A stretch of 42,094 nt of DNA from Bacteroidales bacterium (GTDB lineage: Bacteria; Bacteroidota; Bacteroidia; Bacteroidales; UBA7960): positions 1 to 42,094 of the forward strand of contig SKVW01000028.1 of assembly GCA_007129255.1 (NCBI GenBank), written 5' to 3'. Of the stretch, positions 16,917-25,653 are shown piece by piece. The notes below the pieces were generated by a model. The model was not told the origin of the DNA. It was given only the letters and a program-made list of their open reading frames with translations, and made no database searches. Every line of letters begins with the position of its first letter. Positions within the stretch are counted from its first letter, which is position 1. The translations under genes and the position numbers were made by a program.

Positions 16917-18296
16917 ATGCTGGAGGCTGTTTATACATTATTTTGGGTCATTCTTTTTATTGGCGTTATTAAATACGGAGGTTTTTTTCGAAACACCCCC
17001 CGGGTGGGATTTCGTACCCTTGCCTGGCTTTTTCTTATCAAGTGTTTTAGCGGACTGGCTTTTATTCTGGCTTATACCTTTTATTTTGACCCGGAAACGG
17101 CAGATTTTTTAAGTTTTTTTCAACAGGGGAAATTGATGTTCTCGGCTATTCATGACAATCCCCTGGATTACCTGAGGATGCTTACCGGTATAGGATCCGG
17201 GCAGGAGCATCTTGAAGTTTATTATTCAGAAATGGGCCATTGGTATCGCCCCTGGTACAGTCCCCTTTACAATGACAACCGCCTGCTGATCCGGTTCAAC
17301 GCCCTGGTTCATTTGTTTTCATTCGGCTACCTTCATGTGCACAATGTAGTTTTAAACTTTTTTTCTTTTGCAGGCTTAGTGGGCATATACCGGTTTGCCG
17401 CCGGTTTTTATCCTAAAGAAAGAGCATCCTGGCTTTTGATGGGGATTGTCCTGATGCCTTCAGTGCTTTTCTGGGCTTCGGGCATCATCAAAGAAGGTTT
17501 GTTGATGGGGGTGTTCGGTCTGTGGTTATTCCTTGTACATCAAATTTTCTTTCAAAAGAAAACCGGCCTGATGAATATGTCCGCCCTGGTATTTTTAACC
17601 TTTGTTTTTACCCTTCTTAAACCCTATGTGCTGTTTTTATTCATCCCATGCCTGTTTGCCTTTTATTTCTCGCAGGTAAAAAAAGTCAAAACCCTTTCGT
17701 TGGTTTTTCTGTCGGTCATTTTTGTTTCCGGATTCCTTGCCCTGGGTTTTGGGAGGTTATTTCCGCAGTACGATATTATTAATCTGCTGGTCCAAAAGCA
17801 AAACGACTCCATTATTTATTCCCTGCATGTGGAGGCGGGCAGCATCATCGAAGTAAGATACCTCCAGGCAAGGTTGACAGACATTGCGGCTTTTATTCCC
17901 CGGGCATTGCTTAATGTTTTTTCGCGCCCCCACCTGTTAGACTCCCCTTCTCCCCTGGTGATCATGTCTGCCGCGGAAAATCTGCTGATCAAGTTCATTA
18001 CCCTTGTGATCCTCATTAAGGCAATAAAAAACAAAGGGCTTCCTCCTATTGCCTGGATGGGTCTTTTGTTTACCCTGATCCTGTTTACATTTGTCGGTAT
18101 TTCCACCCAGGTTTACGGTTCGCTGGTCAGGTACAAAGTCCCGGCATTGCCTTTTCTCTGGATAGCGGTCGTTTCGGTGAGTGATACAAAAAAAATAGAG
18201 CAATGGCCGGCTGTCAAACGCCTCATTCATTTTTCAGAAAAAGCAAAAAACAAGTTTCAAAAAAACATAACTCTTCGCAAAAAATCAACATCATGA
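16917..18296 (+). CDS. Polytopic membrane protein, possibly glycosyltransferase- or polymerase-like
   Basis: 459 residues with about ten to twelve hydrophobic segments spread over the whole length and a basic C-terminal tail. A long loop at about 60-105 contains the aromatic stretch MGHWYRPWYSPLYNDNRLL, and MPSVLFWASGIIKEGLL at about 180-196 resembles a motif of membrane glycan enzymes of this phylum (FW-x-SG-x-x-K-(D/E)). I do not recognise a defined family. The FWASG-x-x-KE motif and topology suggest a GT-C or polymerase-like envelope enzyme; this is inference only. Its stop overlaps the start of the SDR gene (ATGA at 18293-18296), so the two are translationally coupled. Confidence 0.7.
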   Translation: MLEAVYTLFWVILFIGVIKYGGFFRNTPRVGFRTLAWLFLIKCFSGLAFILAYTFYFDPETADFLSFFQQGKLMFSAIHDNPLDYLRMLTGIGSGQEHLEVYYSEMGHWYRPWYSPLYNDNRLLIRFNALVHLFSFGYLHVHNVVLNFFSFAGLVGIYRFAAGFYPKERASWLLMGIVLMPSVLFWASGIIKEGLLMGVFGLWLFLVHQIFFQKKTGLMNMSALVFLTFVFTLLKPYVLFLFIPCLFAFYFSQVKKVKTLSLVFLSVIFVSGFLALGFGRLFPQYDIINLLVQKQNDSIIYSLHVEAGSIIEVRYLQARLTDIAAFIPRALLNVFSRPHLLDSPSPLVIMSAAENLLIKFITLVILIKAIKNKGLPPIAWMGLLFTLILFTFVGISTQVYGSLVRYKVPALPFLWIAVVSVSDTKKIEQWPAVKRLIHFSEKAKNKFQKNITLRKKSTS

Positions 18297-19057
18297 CAAA
18301 AACCATAATGATAACCGGAGCAAGTAGCGGGATCGGTGAAGCCTGCGCCTGGCGGTTTGCTGCAGAGGGCTTCAGAATGATCCTTACCGGCCGGCGTAAA
18401 ACCCGGCTTGAAAAATTAAAATCTGCCCTCAGCGAAAAGCACCAGGTGGAAATATTGCCCCTGGCGTTTGATGTTTCCAGCAGGCAGGAGACAGAACAGG
18501 CCATCAAAGAACTACCCCGGGAATGGGAAAAAATCGACATATTGGTTAACAACGCAGGGCTCGCCCTTGGTTTTGGCGGCATTGATCAGGGAAATATTGA
18601 CGACTGGGAAAAAATGATTGACACCAACCTGAAAGGCTTGCTATATATAAGCCGTGCAATAATGCCCGGAATGGTGGAAAGAAAAAGCGGGCACATAATA
18701 AACATCGGATCTATTGCCGGCAAGGAGACCTATCCCGGGGGCAATGTATACTGTGCAACCAAAAACGCCGTGGATTCTCTGACCCGGGCCATGCGTATGG
18801 ACCTGGTCCATTATGGCATCAGGGTCAGTAATGTAAGCCCCGGTGCCACAGAAACGGAATTTTCCGAAGTAAGGTTTCACGGAGATATTCAAAAGGCCAA
18901 AAATATTTATAAAGGATACAAACCCCTTTGCGGTGACGATGTGGCGAGGGCTGTTGTGTTTGCAGCCACACTGCCCGGGCATGTTAATGTTAACGACATG
19001 CTGATCATGCCCACAGCCCAGGCCGCTGCCACTATCTTTAACAAAAAAGGAGAGTAA
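18293..19057 (+). CDS. Short-chain dehydrogenase/reductase (classical SDR)
   Basis: 254 residues. Rossmann motif TGASSGIG (8-15), NNAG at 86-89, and catalytic S140, Y153 and K157 (YCATK) are all in place; N-terminal basic residues after the glycine motif (GRRKTRLEKL) suggest NADPH. The end, with GDDVARAVVFAATLPGHVNVND, resembles YdfG-type serine/3-hydroxy acid dehydrogenases, so a reduction of a 3-hydroxy acid or similar small aldehyde/ketone is plausible. The start ATG at 18293 overlaps the previous stop and gives the standard SDR N terminus. No terminator is evident in the 166 bases that follow. Confidence 0.92.
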   Translation: MTKTIMITGASSGIGEACAWRFAAEGFRMILTGRRKTRLEKLKSALSEKHQVEILPLAFDVSSRQETEQAIKELPREWEKIDILVNNAGLALGFGGIDQGNIDDWEKMIDTNLKGLLYISRAIMPGMVERKSGHIINIGSIAGKETYPGGNVYCATKNAVDSLTRAMRMDLVHYGIRVSNVSPGATETEFSEVRFHGDIQKAKNIYKGYKPLCGDDVARAVVFAATLPGHVNVNDMLIMPTAQAAATIFNKKGE

Positions 19058-19223
19058 GGCACAGGAAATTTTATACGAATGCCTCAAAAGCTGGAATGCA
19101 AGCAGGAGTTTTAACTTTTTTTTGTATTTTTAACAAACTTGTTGTTTATTTGTACAGTATTGGATCATGTATTAAATTCGCTGATTTGAAATAATTATAA
19201 ACCGGGGTTAAAGTTCCTGCCAA

Positions 19224-19871
19224 ATGGAAAAAATAAAAGTAATCATTGTAGATGATCATAAGCTGGTAACCGACTGTATCAGTTTATTTTTAAAAAGCGC
19301 CCCTGAGATAGAGGTTGTGGGTATTGCCCACAGCGGAAAAGGAGCGCTGAAACTTTTGGGGGAAGTTGTTCCCGAAGTAATCCTGATTGATATCAGCATG
19401 CCCGAGATGTCTGGCATTGAAACCACCGAAGCCATTAAAAAGAAATATCCCGACATCAAGGTGCTGATCCTTTCCATGCACTCTGATTACGATAACATTT
19501 CGGATGCCATTGACGCAGGGGCCGACGGGTATGTTCCAAAGGATGTGGCTTCTGAGGAACTGATAGAAGCCATTTCCGCCATTCAGTCGGGCAAGAACTT
19601 TTTCCATACCACCATTTCCGATGAAATTGTAAGGAACTATTCCACCAAGCGGAAGAAAAATGTAAGTGCCCTGCCCCAACTTACCAAAAGGGAGCTGGAA
19701 GTGCTTCAGCTTTTTGCCGAAGGTTATAACAACACGGAAATAGCAGACAAGCTGTTTTTAAGTGTTCGCACCATTGAGTCGCACAAAAACCATATCCTGC
19801 AAAAAACCAACATGAAAAATTCTGTGGAGCTGATCAAGTTCAGCATAAAACACAAGATCATCGAAATTTAG
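19224..19871 (+). CDS. NarL/FixJ-type two-component response regulator
   Basis: 215 residues. Receiver domain 1-125 with acidic pair D10-D11, phosphorylation site D56, S84 at the conserved Thr/Ser position and K106; all key residues present. LuxR-type helix-turn-helix at about 148-210 (LTKRELEVLQLFAEGYNNTEIA and SVRTIESHKNHILQK in sequence). It should bind DNA when phosphorylated. No histidine kinase is in the window, so the partner and signal are unknown. It starts with ATG after CTGCCAA. A strong terminator follows, so it is probably expressed alone. The small protein encoded next is a degenerate relative of its receiver domain. Confidence 0.94.
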   Translation: MEKIKVIIVDDHKLVTDCISLFLKSAPEIEVVGIAHSGKGALKLLGEVVPEVILIDISMPEMSGIETTEAIKKKYPDIKVLILSMHSDYDNISDAIDAGADGYVPKDVASEELIEAISAIQSGKNFFHTTISDEIVRNYSTKRKKNVSALPQLTKRELEVLQLFAEGYNNTEIADKLFLSVRTIESHKNHILQKTNMKNSVELIKFSIKHKIIEI

Positions 19872-19900
19872 TTTTTCTGATAAGGAAAAAAACCTTGCAG

Positions 19901-19931
19901 AGCCGGCCATTCCAGAGGGCCGGCTTTTTTT
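19901..19931 (+). terminator. Intrinsic terminator after the response regulator gene
   Basis: AGCCGGCC (19901-19908), 9-base loop, GGCCGGCT (19918-19925) and a run of seven T. The 8-base GC-rich stem is perfect. Confidence 0.92.
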
Positions 19932-20035
19932 CTTGGAAAATTATTCGGGTCATTTGTTGGAAGTAAATCGCGTAAAAACACGGAACAACCCCTTTGGGGG
20001 AAGCCTTAATTTAGCATATCAAATCAGTTAAAGAT

Positions 20036-20353
20036 ATGCATAAAATTAAAGTGATCATAGCCGAAAGCAGCGACATTATGCTTAACGGGCTCACCGAGCT
20101 ACTGGAACATAAAAACGGCATGCAGGTGATAAAAAAAGCCGACAGTTATGATGCCTTGTGCAGGGTAATCGAAAACCAATACAAAGATGTGGTGGTGGTC
20201 GGCCCCCTTATCAACAGCAAATACCAGTGCAGGTTAGGCCGCAAAGTGCTTCAGCAATATCCCTTTATCAAGATCGTGGAAATCGAATTTCATGATGATA
20301 AAGAAACCATTGTAAAAAAAATAAAGGAAACAGCCGAAAAGCTGGCATGCTGA
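20036..20353 (+). CDS. Stand-alone degenerate receiver-domain protein
   Basis: 105 residues. The opening MHKIKVIIAESSDIMLNGL and the alternating strand/helix layout match the receiver fold of NarL-type regulators, and it resembles the start of the neighbouring regulator (MEKIKVIIVDDHKLV). The phosphorylation machinery is lost: the acidic pair is E10-S11, the aspartate position in DVVVVGP is G56, and the conserved Thr/Ser and Lys are not found. There is no output domain; the end is EKLAC. It therefore cannot be a normal phospho-switch. It could bind a partner regulator or kinase, or be a remnant of a longer gene. The frame is intact with a regular start, so I treat it as a real small gene. No clear promoter is seen. 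Confidence 0.7.
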   Translation: MHKIKVIIAESSDIMLNGLTELLEHKNGMQVIKKADSYDALCRVIENQYKDVVVVGPLINSKYQCRLGRKVLQQYPFIKIVEIEFHDDKETIVKKIKETAEKLAC

Positions 20354-20366
20354 AAATTGCCTGAAA

Positions 20367-21500
20367 TTATTCGGAAGTAAGCCTTGTGCGGGCTTCCTTT
20401 TTTTCCGGGTCATCCTTCCGTGGCAAAACACTTTCCAGGATGTGGGTTTTCATCACCTCCAGGAATTTTTCCCGCTCTTCCTTATGGGGCCTATGCGCCG
20501 ATCGTTCAAACCAAATGAGTTCTTTTCCTGCCGGAGCATCCAAAGCCTCAAAATATTCTTCTGCCAGTTTAGCCGATACAATAATATCGTGTTTGCCCAC
20601 CAGGAAAAAGACCGGCACTTCAATACGTGAAGCCTGTTTTATTAAATTAATGGCCTTGAGGTCAGGCCATAATCTCTGGGCAGAGAAGTATGGGTAGAGA
20701 ATCAGATTAAGCCGTTCTAAAACACTGTACTGCGGGGCAGCAAGAATGAGAAAAATATCGTTAAAGTTTACATAAAATCTTTCTTCCGCACCTCTTTTCA
20801 CAATTCCCCCGTAGCGGTAAACCCATTTTCGGACCAGCAGGGCATCTTCAAGGCGGTAATTGGCTTCCAGGGTATCGATCGTGGCCATTTCCCTTAAGGC
20901 GCGGCGGTTATTCTCTGCCTTGGCCTGCTCCATAACAAACTCATAGGCCAGGCGTTCATTCCTGTATGGGTTTACACTCTGTCCGGTAGATACATAAGCA
21001 TGAACCATCTCCGGATATTGAGCGGCAAAAATGGCTCCGAAATTGGTTCCCCATGAGTGAGCCCAGATAAAAACCTTTTCTACGCCCATTGTTTTCTGAA
21101 CGTAGGCCACCAATTCTTTCAGGTCGCTTACAAACTGATCCACATTCATGGTTTCAGGGGGGAGGCGCCTGCTCAGGGATTTGCCGGTTCCCCTTTGCTC
21201 CCAGTACACCATGGTAAAAGCTTTCTCCATGCGGTTCATGGTTTCTCCCATAGGAGCAAAAGGGAAAAGCGGATAACCGGGGCCTCCATGCAGGAAGAGC
21301 ATCACAGGATTATCCTTGTCATCTCCACGAATCAGCACTCCCTGTTTTATTCCCCCAAGCTCAACCATTTCAAATTGCTGGATTTTTTTTCCTTCAAACT
21401 CCGGAAAGCGATATATCGTGCAAGAGGAAAAAACCAAAAACAGGATTAAAAAAAAGAAAAACCGCCAGAACCGGCCAGTATTTATTTTTGTTATTTTCAT
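20367..21500 (-). CDS. Alpha/beta hydrolase lipoprotein, proline iminopeptidase-like (S33)
   Basis: 377 residues from the ATG at 21500 (other in-frame ATG at 21518). The signal peptide ends in LVFSSC, a lipobox, so the protein is probably membrane-anchored. Catalytic motifs: oxyanion HGGPGYP, the YWEQRGTGKS segment typical of S33 prolyl iminopeptidases, nucleophile elbow AHSWG (the first Gly of GxSxG is Ala, as in several members), Asp in GKHD, and His in SAHRPHKEE. It may cleave N-terminal proline from peptides or hydrolyse another amide or ester; the family is broad. It ends 13 bases from the convergent degenerate receiver gene and stands alone on the minus strand. Confidence 0.88.
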   Translation of the reverse strand: MKITKINTGRFWRFFFFLILFLVFSSCTIYRFPEFEGKKIQQFEMVELGGIKQGVLIRGDDKDNPVMLFLHGGPGYPLFPFAPMGETMNRMEKAFTMVYWEQRGTGKSLSRRLPPETMNVDQFVSDLKELVAYVQKTMGVEKVFIWAHSWGTNFGAIFAAQYPEMVHAYVSTGQSVNPYRNERLAYEFVMEQAKAENNRRALREMATIDTLEANYRLEDALLVRKWVYRYGGIVKRGAEERFYVNFNDIFLILAAPQYSVLERLNLILYPYFSAQRLWPDLKAINLIKQASRIEVPVFFLVGKHDIIVSAKLAEEYFEALDAPAGKELIWFERSAHRPHKEEREKFLEVMKTHILESVLPRKDDPEKKEARTRLTSE

Positions 21501-21633
21501 TAGATAATTCCGGCTCATAATACTTTTCAAAGTTAATCAAGAAAATAAAAATAAACAGGCGATGTCTTTGTTAAATAATATTAAGGGGTTGACGTTAATA
21601 ATGCAGGTTCATTAATAAACAATCAGTAATTCG

Positions 21634-21641
21634 TATCTTTG
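21634..21641 (+). promoter_or_regulatory. -7 element upstream of the LptF/G-glycosyltransferase-ribBA run
   Basis: TATCTTTG, an exact TAnnTTTG. The start codon is at 21708, giving a leader of about 60 bases. No convincing -33 TTTG at 17-23 bases upstream was found. Confidence 0.5.
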
Positions 21642-21707
21642 CAAACAGACTGTAAATAAAGATCGGGTTCCGCAGAAAAGAATACGGAATGGTTTTGTTC
21701 TCTCAAA

Positions 21708-23171
21708 ATGAAAAAACTCCACAAGCTTGTTCTTAAGTCCTATATCGGACCTTTTATAGCTACCTTTTTCATTGCGCTTTTCATACTGCTGATGCAGTTT
21801 TTATGGAAATACATTGATGATTTGGTAGGCAAAGGGTTGGAGTGGTATATTTTTGCAGAGTTGTTGTTTTACCTTATGGCCACCTTTGTGCCCATGGCAT
21901 TGCCTCTTGCTGTGCTGCTAAGCTCCATCATGACCATGGGTGCCATGGGTGAACATTATGAGTTGGTGGCTTTCAAATCGGCAGGGATCTCCCTGAATAA
22001 GATCATGTGGCCCATGGTGGTTATTTCCTCATTTCTGGCCATCACCGCATTTTACTTTTCAAACAATGTGCTGCCGGTAGCCAACCTCAAAAGCCTTTCT
22101 TTGCTTTATGATGTGCGGCATCACCGCCCTGCATTCAATATTGTGGAAGGGATCTATTACCGTGGTATCGACAATTATGTGATCCGCATTGATGATAAAG
22201 ACCCTGACGGGCAAACCCTGAGAGGGATCAAAATATACAACCACACCGAACGGCGCGGCAACATCAATCTGACTTTGGCAGAATGGGGTACCATGGCAGT
22301 AACCCCTGACAAACGACACCTGGTGTTGACTTTACATCAAGGGACCAACTACGAAGAAGCAGATCCTCAAAACCCACGCGATCCCTCCAGGCAATTTCAA
22401 CGCACCTATTTTGACAAGCAAATAAGGAAGTTTGACCTTAGCGGCTTTGACCTGACACGCACCGATGAAGAGCTTTTCAAAAGCAATTTCCGGATGCTGA
22501 ATCTTTCGCAACTGATTTACTATGAGGATTCCCTCTCTACGGAATTAAAAAAAAGAAAAGCCAACTACAAGGACACTTACAAAAACCGCTGGCGTCATTT
22601 TTCCAGGCTTGAAGCCGGCGACCTTGATAAGGTTCCTCCGGAAGAATTCAAGAGCCTGCGAATGGATATTTCTTCCGATAGGGGAGAGACTTTTGGAAAA
22701 CAACGGATCCTGACCCGTGCCATGGAATTGGTCCGGTCCAATAAAGACCATAGTAAATATTCTCACGATGAATTCCGGCAGCGAAGCAGAAATCTGGCCC
22801 GTTATCAGATTGAATTCCATCGAAAATTTACTTTATCCTTTGCCTGCGTGGTGCTTTTCCTTATTGGCGCTCCCCTTGGGGCCATCGTCCGGAAAGGGGG
22901 ATTTGGTCTGCCCATGGTTATTTCGGTATTGTTTTTTGTGGTTTTTCATGTAATGTCCATCATGGGCGAAAAATTTGTAAGGGAAGGAGTACTTGAAGCC
23001 CACCAGGGCATGTGGATATCCTCCCTGGTGTTGCTTCCTATCGGGATATTGCTAACCATAAAAGCGACCACCGACTCCTCCCTTCTGGATACTGAAAGTT
23101 ACCAGAAGAAGTTTGAAAAGATCACCGGATTTTTAAGAAGCAAAAAGAACGATTCACAAACCCAAACCTAA
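21708..23171 (+). CDS. LptF/LptG-family lipopolysaccharide export permease
   Basis: 487 residues. Three hydrophobic helices at the N terminus (about 14-35, 48-72, 98-120), a large soluble middle (about 125-365, the jellyroll region) and three more at the C terminus (about 375-460). The N-terminal YIGPFIATFFIALFILLMQF and the LVAFKSAGISLNKI and C-terminal GAPLGAIVRKGG(F)G motifs are those of the YjgP/YjgQ family. With LptB and LptC these permeases pull lipopolysaccharide from the inner membrane to the LptA bridge. Bacteroidota members often have a longer middle region than E. coli, as here. It is the first of a tight run; its stop overlaps the next start by one base (TAATG). Confidence 0.93.
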   Translation: MKKLHKLVLKSYIGPFIATFFIALFILLMQFLWKYIDDLVGKGLEWYIFAELLFYLMATFVPMALPLAVLLSSIMTMGAMGEHYELVAFKSAGISLNKIMWPMVVISSFLAITAFYFSNNVLPVANLKSLSLLYDVRHHRPAFNIVEGIYYRGIDNYVIRIDDKDPDGQTLRGIKIYNHTERRGNINLTLAEWGTMAVTPDKRHLVLTLHQGTNYEEADPQNPRDPSRQFQRTYFDKQIRKFDLSGFDLTRTDEELFKSNFRMLNLSQLIYYEDSLSTELKKRKANYKDTYKNRWRHFSRLEAGDLDKVPPEEFKSLRMDISSDRGETFGKQRILTRAMELVRSNKDHSKYSHDEFRQRSRNLARYQIEFHRKFTLSFACVVLFLIGAPLGAIVRKGGFGLPMVISVLFFVVFHVMSIMGEKFVREGVLEAHQGMWISSLVLLPIGILLTIKATTDSSLLDTESYQKKFEKITGFLRSKKNDSQTQT

Positions 23172-24373
23172 TGCGCGTACTACAACTTTGTCATAAAACC
23201 CCTTATCCTCCTTCCGACGGCGGAAGCATTGCCATGCATCAGATAACGGAAGGGTTGCTGGAAAAAGGGTTTAGTGTAAAAGTGCTGGCCCTGGATCCTT
23301 CCCGGAAAAAAAACGGGCAAAAGGTCATTCCCGACCCCTATTTTTCCAGGACCCGTTTTGAATCACATCCTGTAGACACGCGGGTTAAGCCGCTTGACGC
23401 CTTTTTAAACCTTTTCACAAAAAATTCTTACAACCTGCAAAGGTTTTATGACCGAAAGGTAGAAAAACGCCTGGAGCAAATCCTCAAAGAAGAAACCTTT
23501 GATATCATACAACTGGAAGGCCTATACCTGACGCCTTATATCCCTGTGATCCGTCAAAACTCCGGTGCTTCTCTTTTATACCGATCGCACAACATTGAGC
23601 ATTTTATCTGGGAACGCATGGCTGCTGCATGTGCCAACCCTTTAAAAAAACGCTACTTAAAACTTCTCGCAGCAAGGTTGCGCAAATTTGAAATGGAGGT
23701 AATTCACAAGGTGGACGGACTGGTAGCCATTTCACCCATTGACCTGGAATTTTTTAACCGCCATGGCTTTTCACGGCCCTCATCGGTAATTCCTGCCGGA
23801 ATGCCCCCGTTTGATCTGCCGTCTTCTTTGCCGCAAGCCGAGCCCAATACGGTTTTTCATCTTGGCAGTATGGACTGGCGCCCCAACCAGGAAGGGGTTG
23901 AATGGTTTTTAGAAAAGGTTTGGCCGCTGGTAATCCGGGAAAAGCCTGAACTGAGATTTTTTCTCGCGGGCAAAAGCATGCCGGAAAGGTTTTACCGCTA
24001 TGAATCCGATACGGTGCAAGTAGTTGGGCAGGTGCCCGATGCCCTGGAGTTTATTCTGTCAAAAAAAGTCATGGTGGTGCCCCTGCTTTCCGGGGGAGGG
24101 ATGCGCGTGAAAATTGTGGAAGGTATGGCCGCCAAAAAGGTTATCGTTTCCACCGTTATCGGGGCCGAAGGCATTGAATGCAGGCATAAAGAAAATATCC
24201 TTGTTGCAGCAAATGCCCGGGAAATGGCAGAAAACATCCTTTTGTGTTTTGATCAAGCGGAGGTGGCCGAAAAGATCGGGGAAAATGCCCGTGAATTTGC
24301 AGTGAAGAATTACGCCATGCAGCCCATCATGGACAACCTTATGAAGTTTTACAAAGGTTTTTATTCCGATTGA
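23171..24373 (+). CDS. Glycosyltransferase, GT4-like (GT-B fold)
   Basis: 400 residues with the two Rossmann-like halves of a GT-B enzyme. N-terminal P-Y-P-P-S-D-G-G-S (about 11-20) and C-terminal GSMDWRPNQEGVEWF, then VPLLSGGGMRVKIVEGMA, the E-x7-E-like donor-binding region of GT4. It likely transfers a nucleotide-sugar to a lipid- or glycan-bound acceptor; specificity is not readable. The start overlaps the stop of the LptF/G-like gene by one base, so the two are translationally coupled. This suggests the sugar is added to lipopolysaccharide or a related exported glycan (inference from neighbourhood). Confidence 0.9.
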   Translation: MRVLQLCHKTPYPPSDGGSIAMHQITEGLLEKGFSVKVLALDPSRKKNGQKVIPDPYFSRTRFESHPVDTRVKPLDAFLNLFTKNSYNLQRFYDRKVEKRLEQILKEETFDIIQLEGLYLTPYIPVIRQNSGASLLYRSHNIEHFIWERMAAACANPLKKRYLKLLAARLRKFEMEVIHKVDGLVAISPIDLEFFNRHGFSRPSSVIPAGMPPFDLPSSLPQAEPNTVFHLGSMDWRPNQEGVEWFLEKVWPLVIREKPELRFFLAGKSMPERFYRYESDTVQVVGQVPDALEFILSKKVMVVPLLSGGGMRVKIVEGMAAKKVIVSTVIGAEGIECRHKENILVAANAREMAENILLCFDQAEVAEKIGENAREFAVKNYAMQPIMDNLMKFYKGFYSD

Positions 24374-24409
24374 AAATTATAATTAATACCTTTGCCACAA
24401 AATTATAAC

Positions 24410-24440
24410 ACCCCTTTCCCCTTTGTTTTTAGGGGTTTTA
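24410..24440 (+). terminator. Weak hairpin before the second glycosyltransferase gene
   Basis: ACCCCT (24410-24415) pairs with AGGGGT (24431-24436), followed by TTTTATT. The stem is short and the loop is T-rich. A TACCTTTG -7-like element at 24387-24394 precedes it, so it could be either a weak terminator of the upstream genes or an attenuator in the leader of the next gene. Confidence 0.4.
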
Positions 24441-24461
24441 TTAATAGAAATTTTTTCAGGG

Positions 24462-25628
24462 TTGAGGAAAAAAATATTTATTCTGCTTTCCAGGGTGCCT
24501 TATCCTCTCGAAAAAGGCGACAAACTGAGGGCTTACTACCAGATAAGAGAGATGTCTGAAAATCACGACATCATTCTTTGTGCCCTGAGCGACAGGCCCA
24601 TCCCTCCGGAAGCAAAGGAGTTTTTACAACCCTATACCAAAGCACTTTATTTTTTCCGTCTTTCGCGCATAAACATTTTTTTCAGGCTGGTAAAGAACTT
24701 TTTCTCTGAAAAACCTTACCAGGTTGCCTACTTTTTCAGCAAAAACGTCAGCCGGAAGATCCAGGATCTGATCGGGATCCACCAACCAGACCACCTTTTT
24801 TTTCAGCTTATCCGAACTGCAGAATATGCCAATGGAATCGGCATTGACAAAACCCTGGACTACCAGGATGTTTTTTCCAAAGGGCTTGAGCGCCGCATCA
24901 ATATTTCCCCTTGGTATAAAAAACCTTTGTTGCGACAGGAATACCTCAGGGTAGTAAATTATGAAAAAAAAGCTTTTGAAGCTTTTGAGAAAAAAGTGAT
25001 CATTTCTCACCCCGACCGCGATCTTATCCCCCATGAAGGGAGAGATTCAATAGAAATTGTTCCCAACGGGGTCGATACGCATTTTTTTCATCCCATGGAT
25101 CAGGAAAAAAAATACGATGTGGTATTCACCGGGAATATGGGTTATCCGCCCAACGTAAATGGGGCAAAGTATCTTGTAAATGAAATTATGCCCCTTGTTT
25201 GGAAACAAAACCCTGAAGTGACCGTTTTACTGGCAGGTGCAAATCCTGCTCCGGGCGTAAAAGCCCTGGCATCTAAAAAGGTAACCGTAACCGGCTGGGT
25301 TGACGATATTCGTGATTATTATGCAGGCTCAAAGGTTTTTATAGCACCCATGCGTATAGGTACCGGGCTCCAAAACAAAGTATTGGAAGCCATGGCCATG
25401 CAGCTGCCCTGCATTACCTCCGCTCTTGCCAACCAGGCCCTTAAGGCCATGCCTGATCAAGAAGTTCTTATAGGGGAAGAACCTGCGCAATATGCCCGGC
25501 ATGTATTATCTTTGCTGAACGAACCCGGGCAAAGGGTCCGGCTTGCGGAAAGCGGCTACCGTTTTGTTTTGCGCAACTTTCACTGGCGCAACGTATGCAG
25601 CCAACTGGAGAAGATCATTATCCGATAA
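24462..25628 (+). CDS. Glycosyltransferase, GT4-like, related to the TIGR03087/Stp1 type
   Basis: 388 residues from a TTG start at 24462. The first residues [20 protein letters not shown] and [10 protein letters not shown] place it with the exosortase-associated Stp1-like group (R-x-P-Y-P-x-x-K-G-D-K-x-R). The C-terminal half has [22 protein letters not shown], and [21 protein letters not shown]. No ATG precedes the conserved N terminus; the next ATG would delete it, so TTG at 24462 is the best choice (another TTG lies at 24423). It probably acts on the same glycan as the upstream enzyme. The gap to ribBA is 25 bases. Confidence 0.85.
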   Translation: MRKKIFILLSRVPYPLEKGDKLRAYYQIREMSENHDIILCALSDRPIPPEAKEFLQPYTKALYFFRLSRINIFFRLVKNFFSEKPYQVAYFFSKNVSRKIQDLIGIHQPDHLFFQLIRTAEYANGIGIDKTLDYQDVFSKGLERRINISPWYKKPLLRQEYLRVVNYEKKAFEAFEKKVIISHPDRDLIPHEGRDSIEIVPNGVDTHFFHPMDQEKKYDVVFTGNMGYPPNVNGAKYLVNEIMPLVWKQNPEVTVLLAGANPAPGVKALASKKVTVTGWVDDIRDYYAGSKVFIAPMRIGTGLQNKVLEAMAMQLPCITSALANQALKAMPDQEVLIGEEPAQYARHVLSLLNEPGQRVRLAESGYRFVLRNFHWRNVCSQLEKIIIR

Positions 25629-25653
25629 AACCATAAAGGGACCGACATATATA

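Noticed and set aside
25543-25653. N-terminal extension of RibBA overlapping the glycosyltransferase gene
   Set aside because: The DHBP synthase domain starts at 25654 and the extension has no family match.
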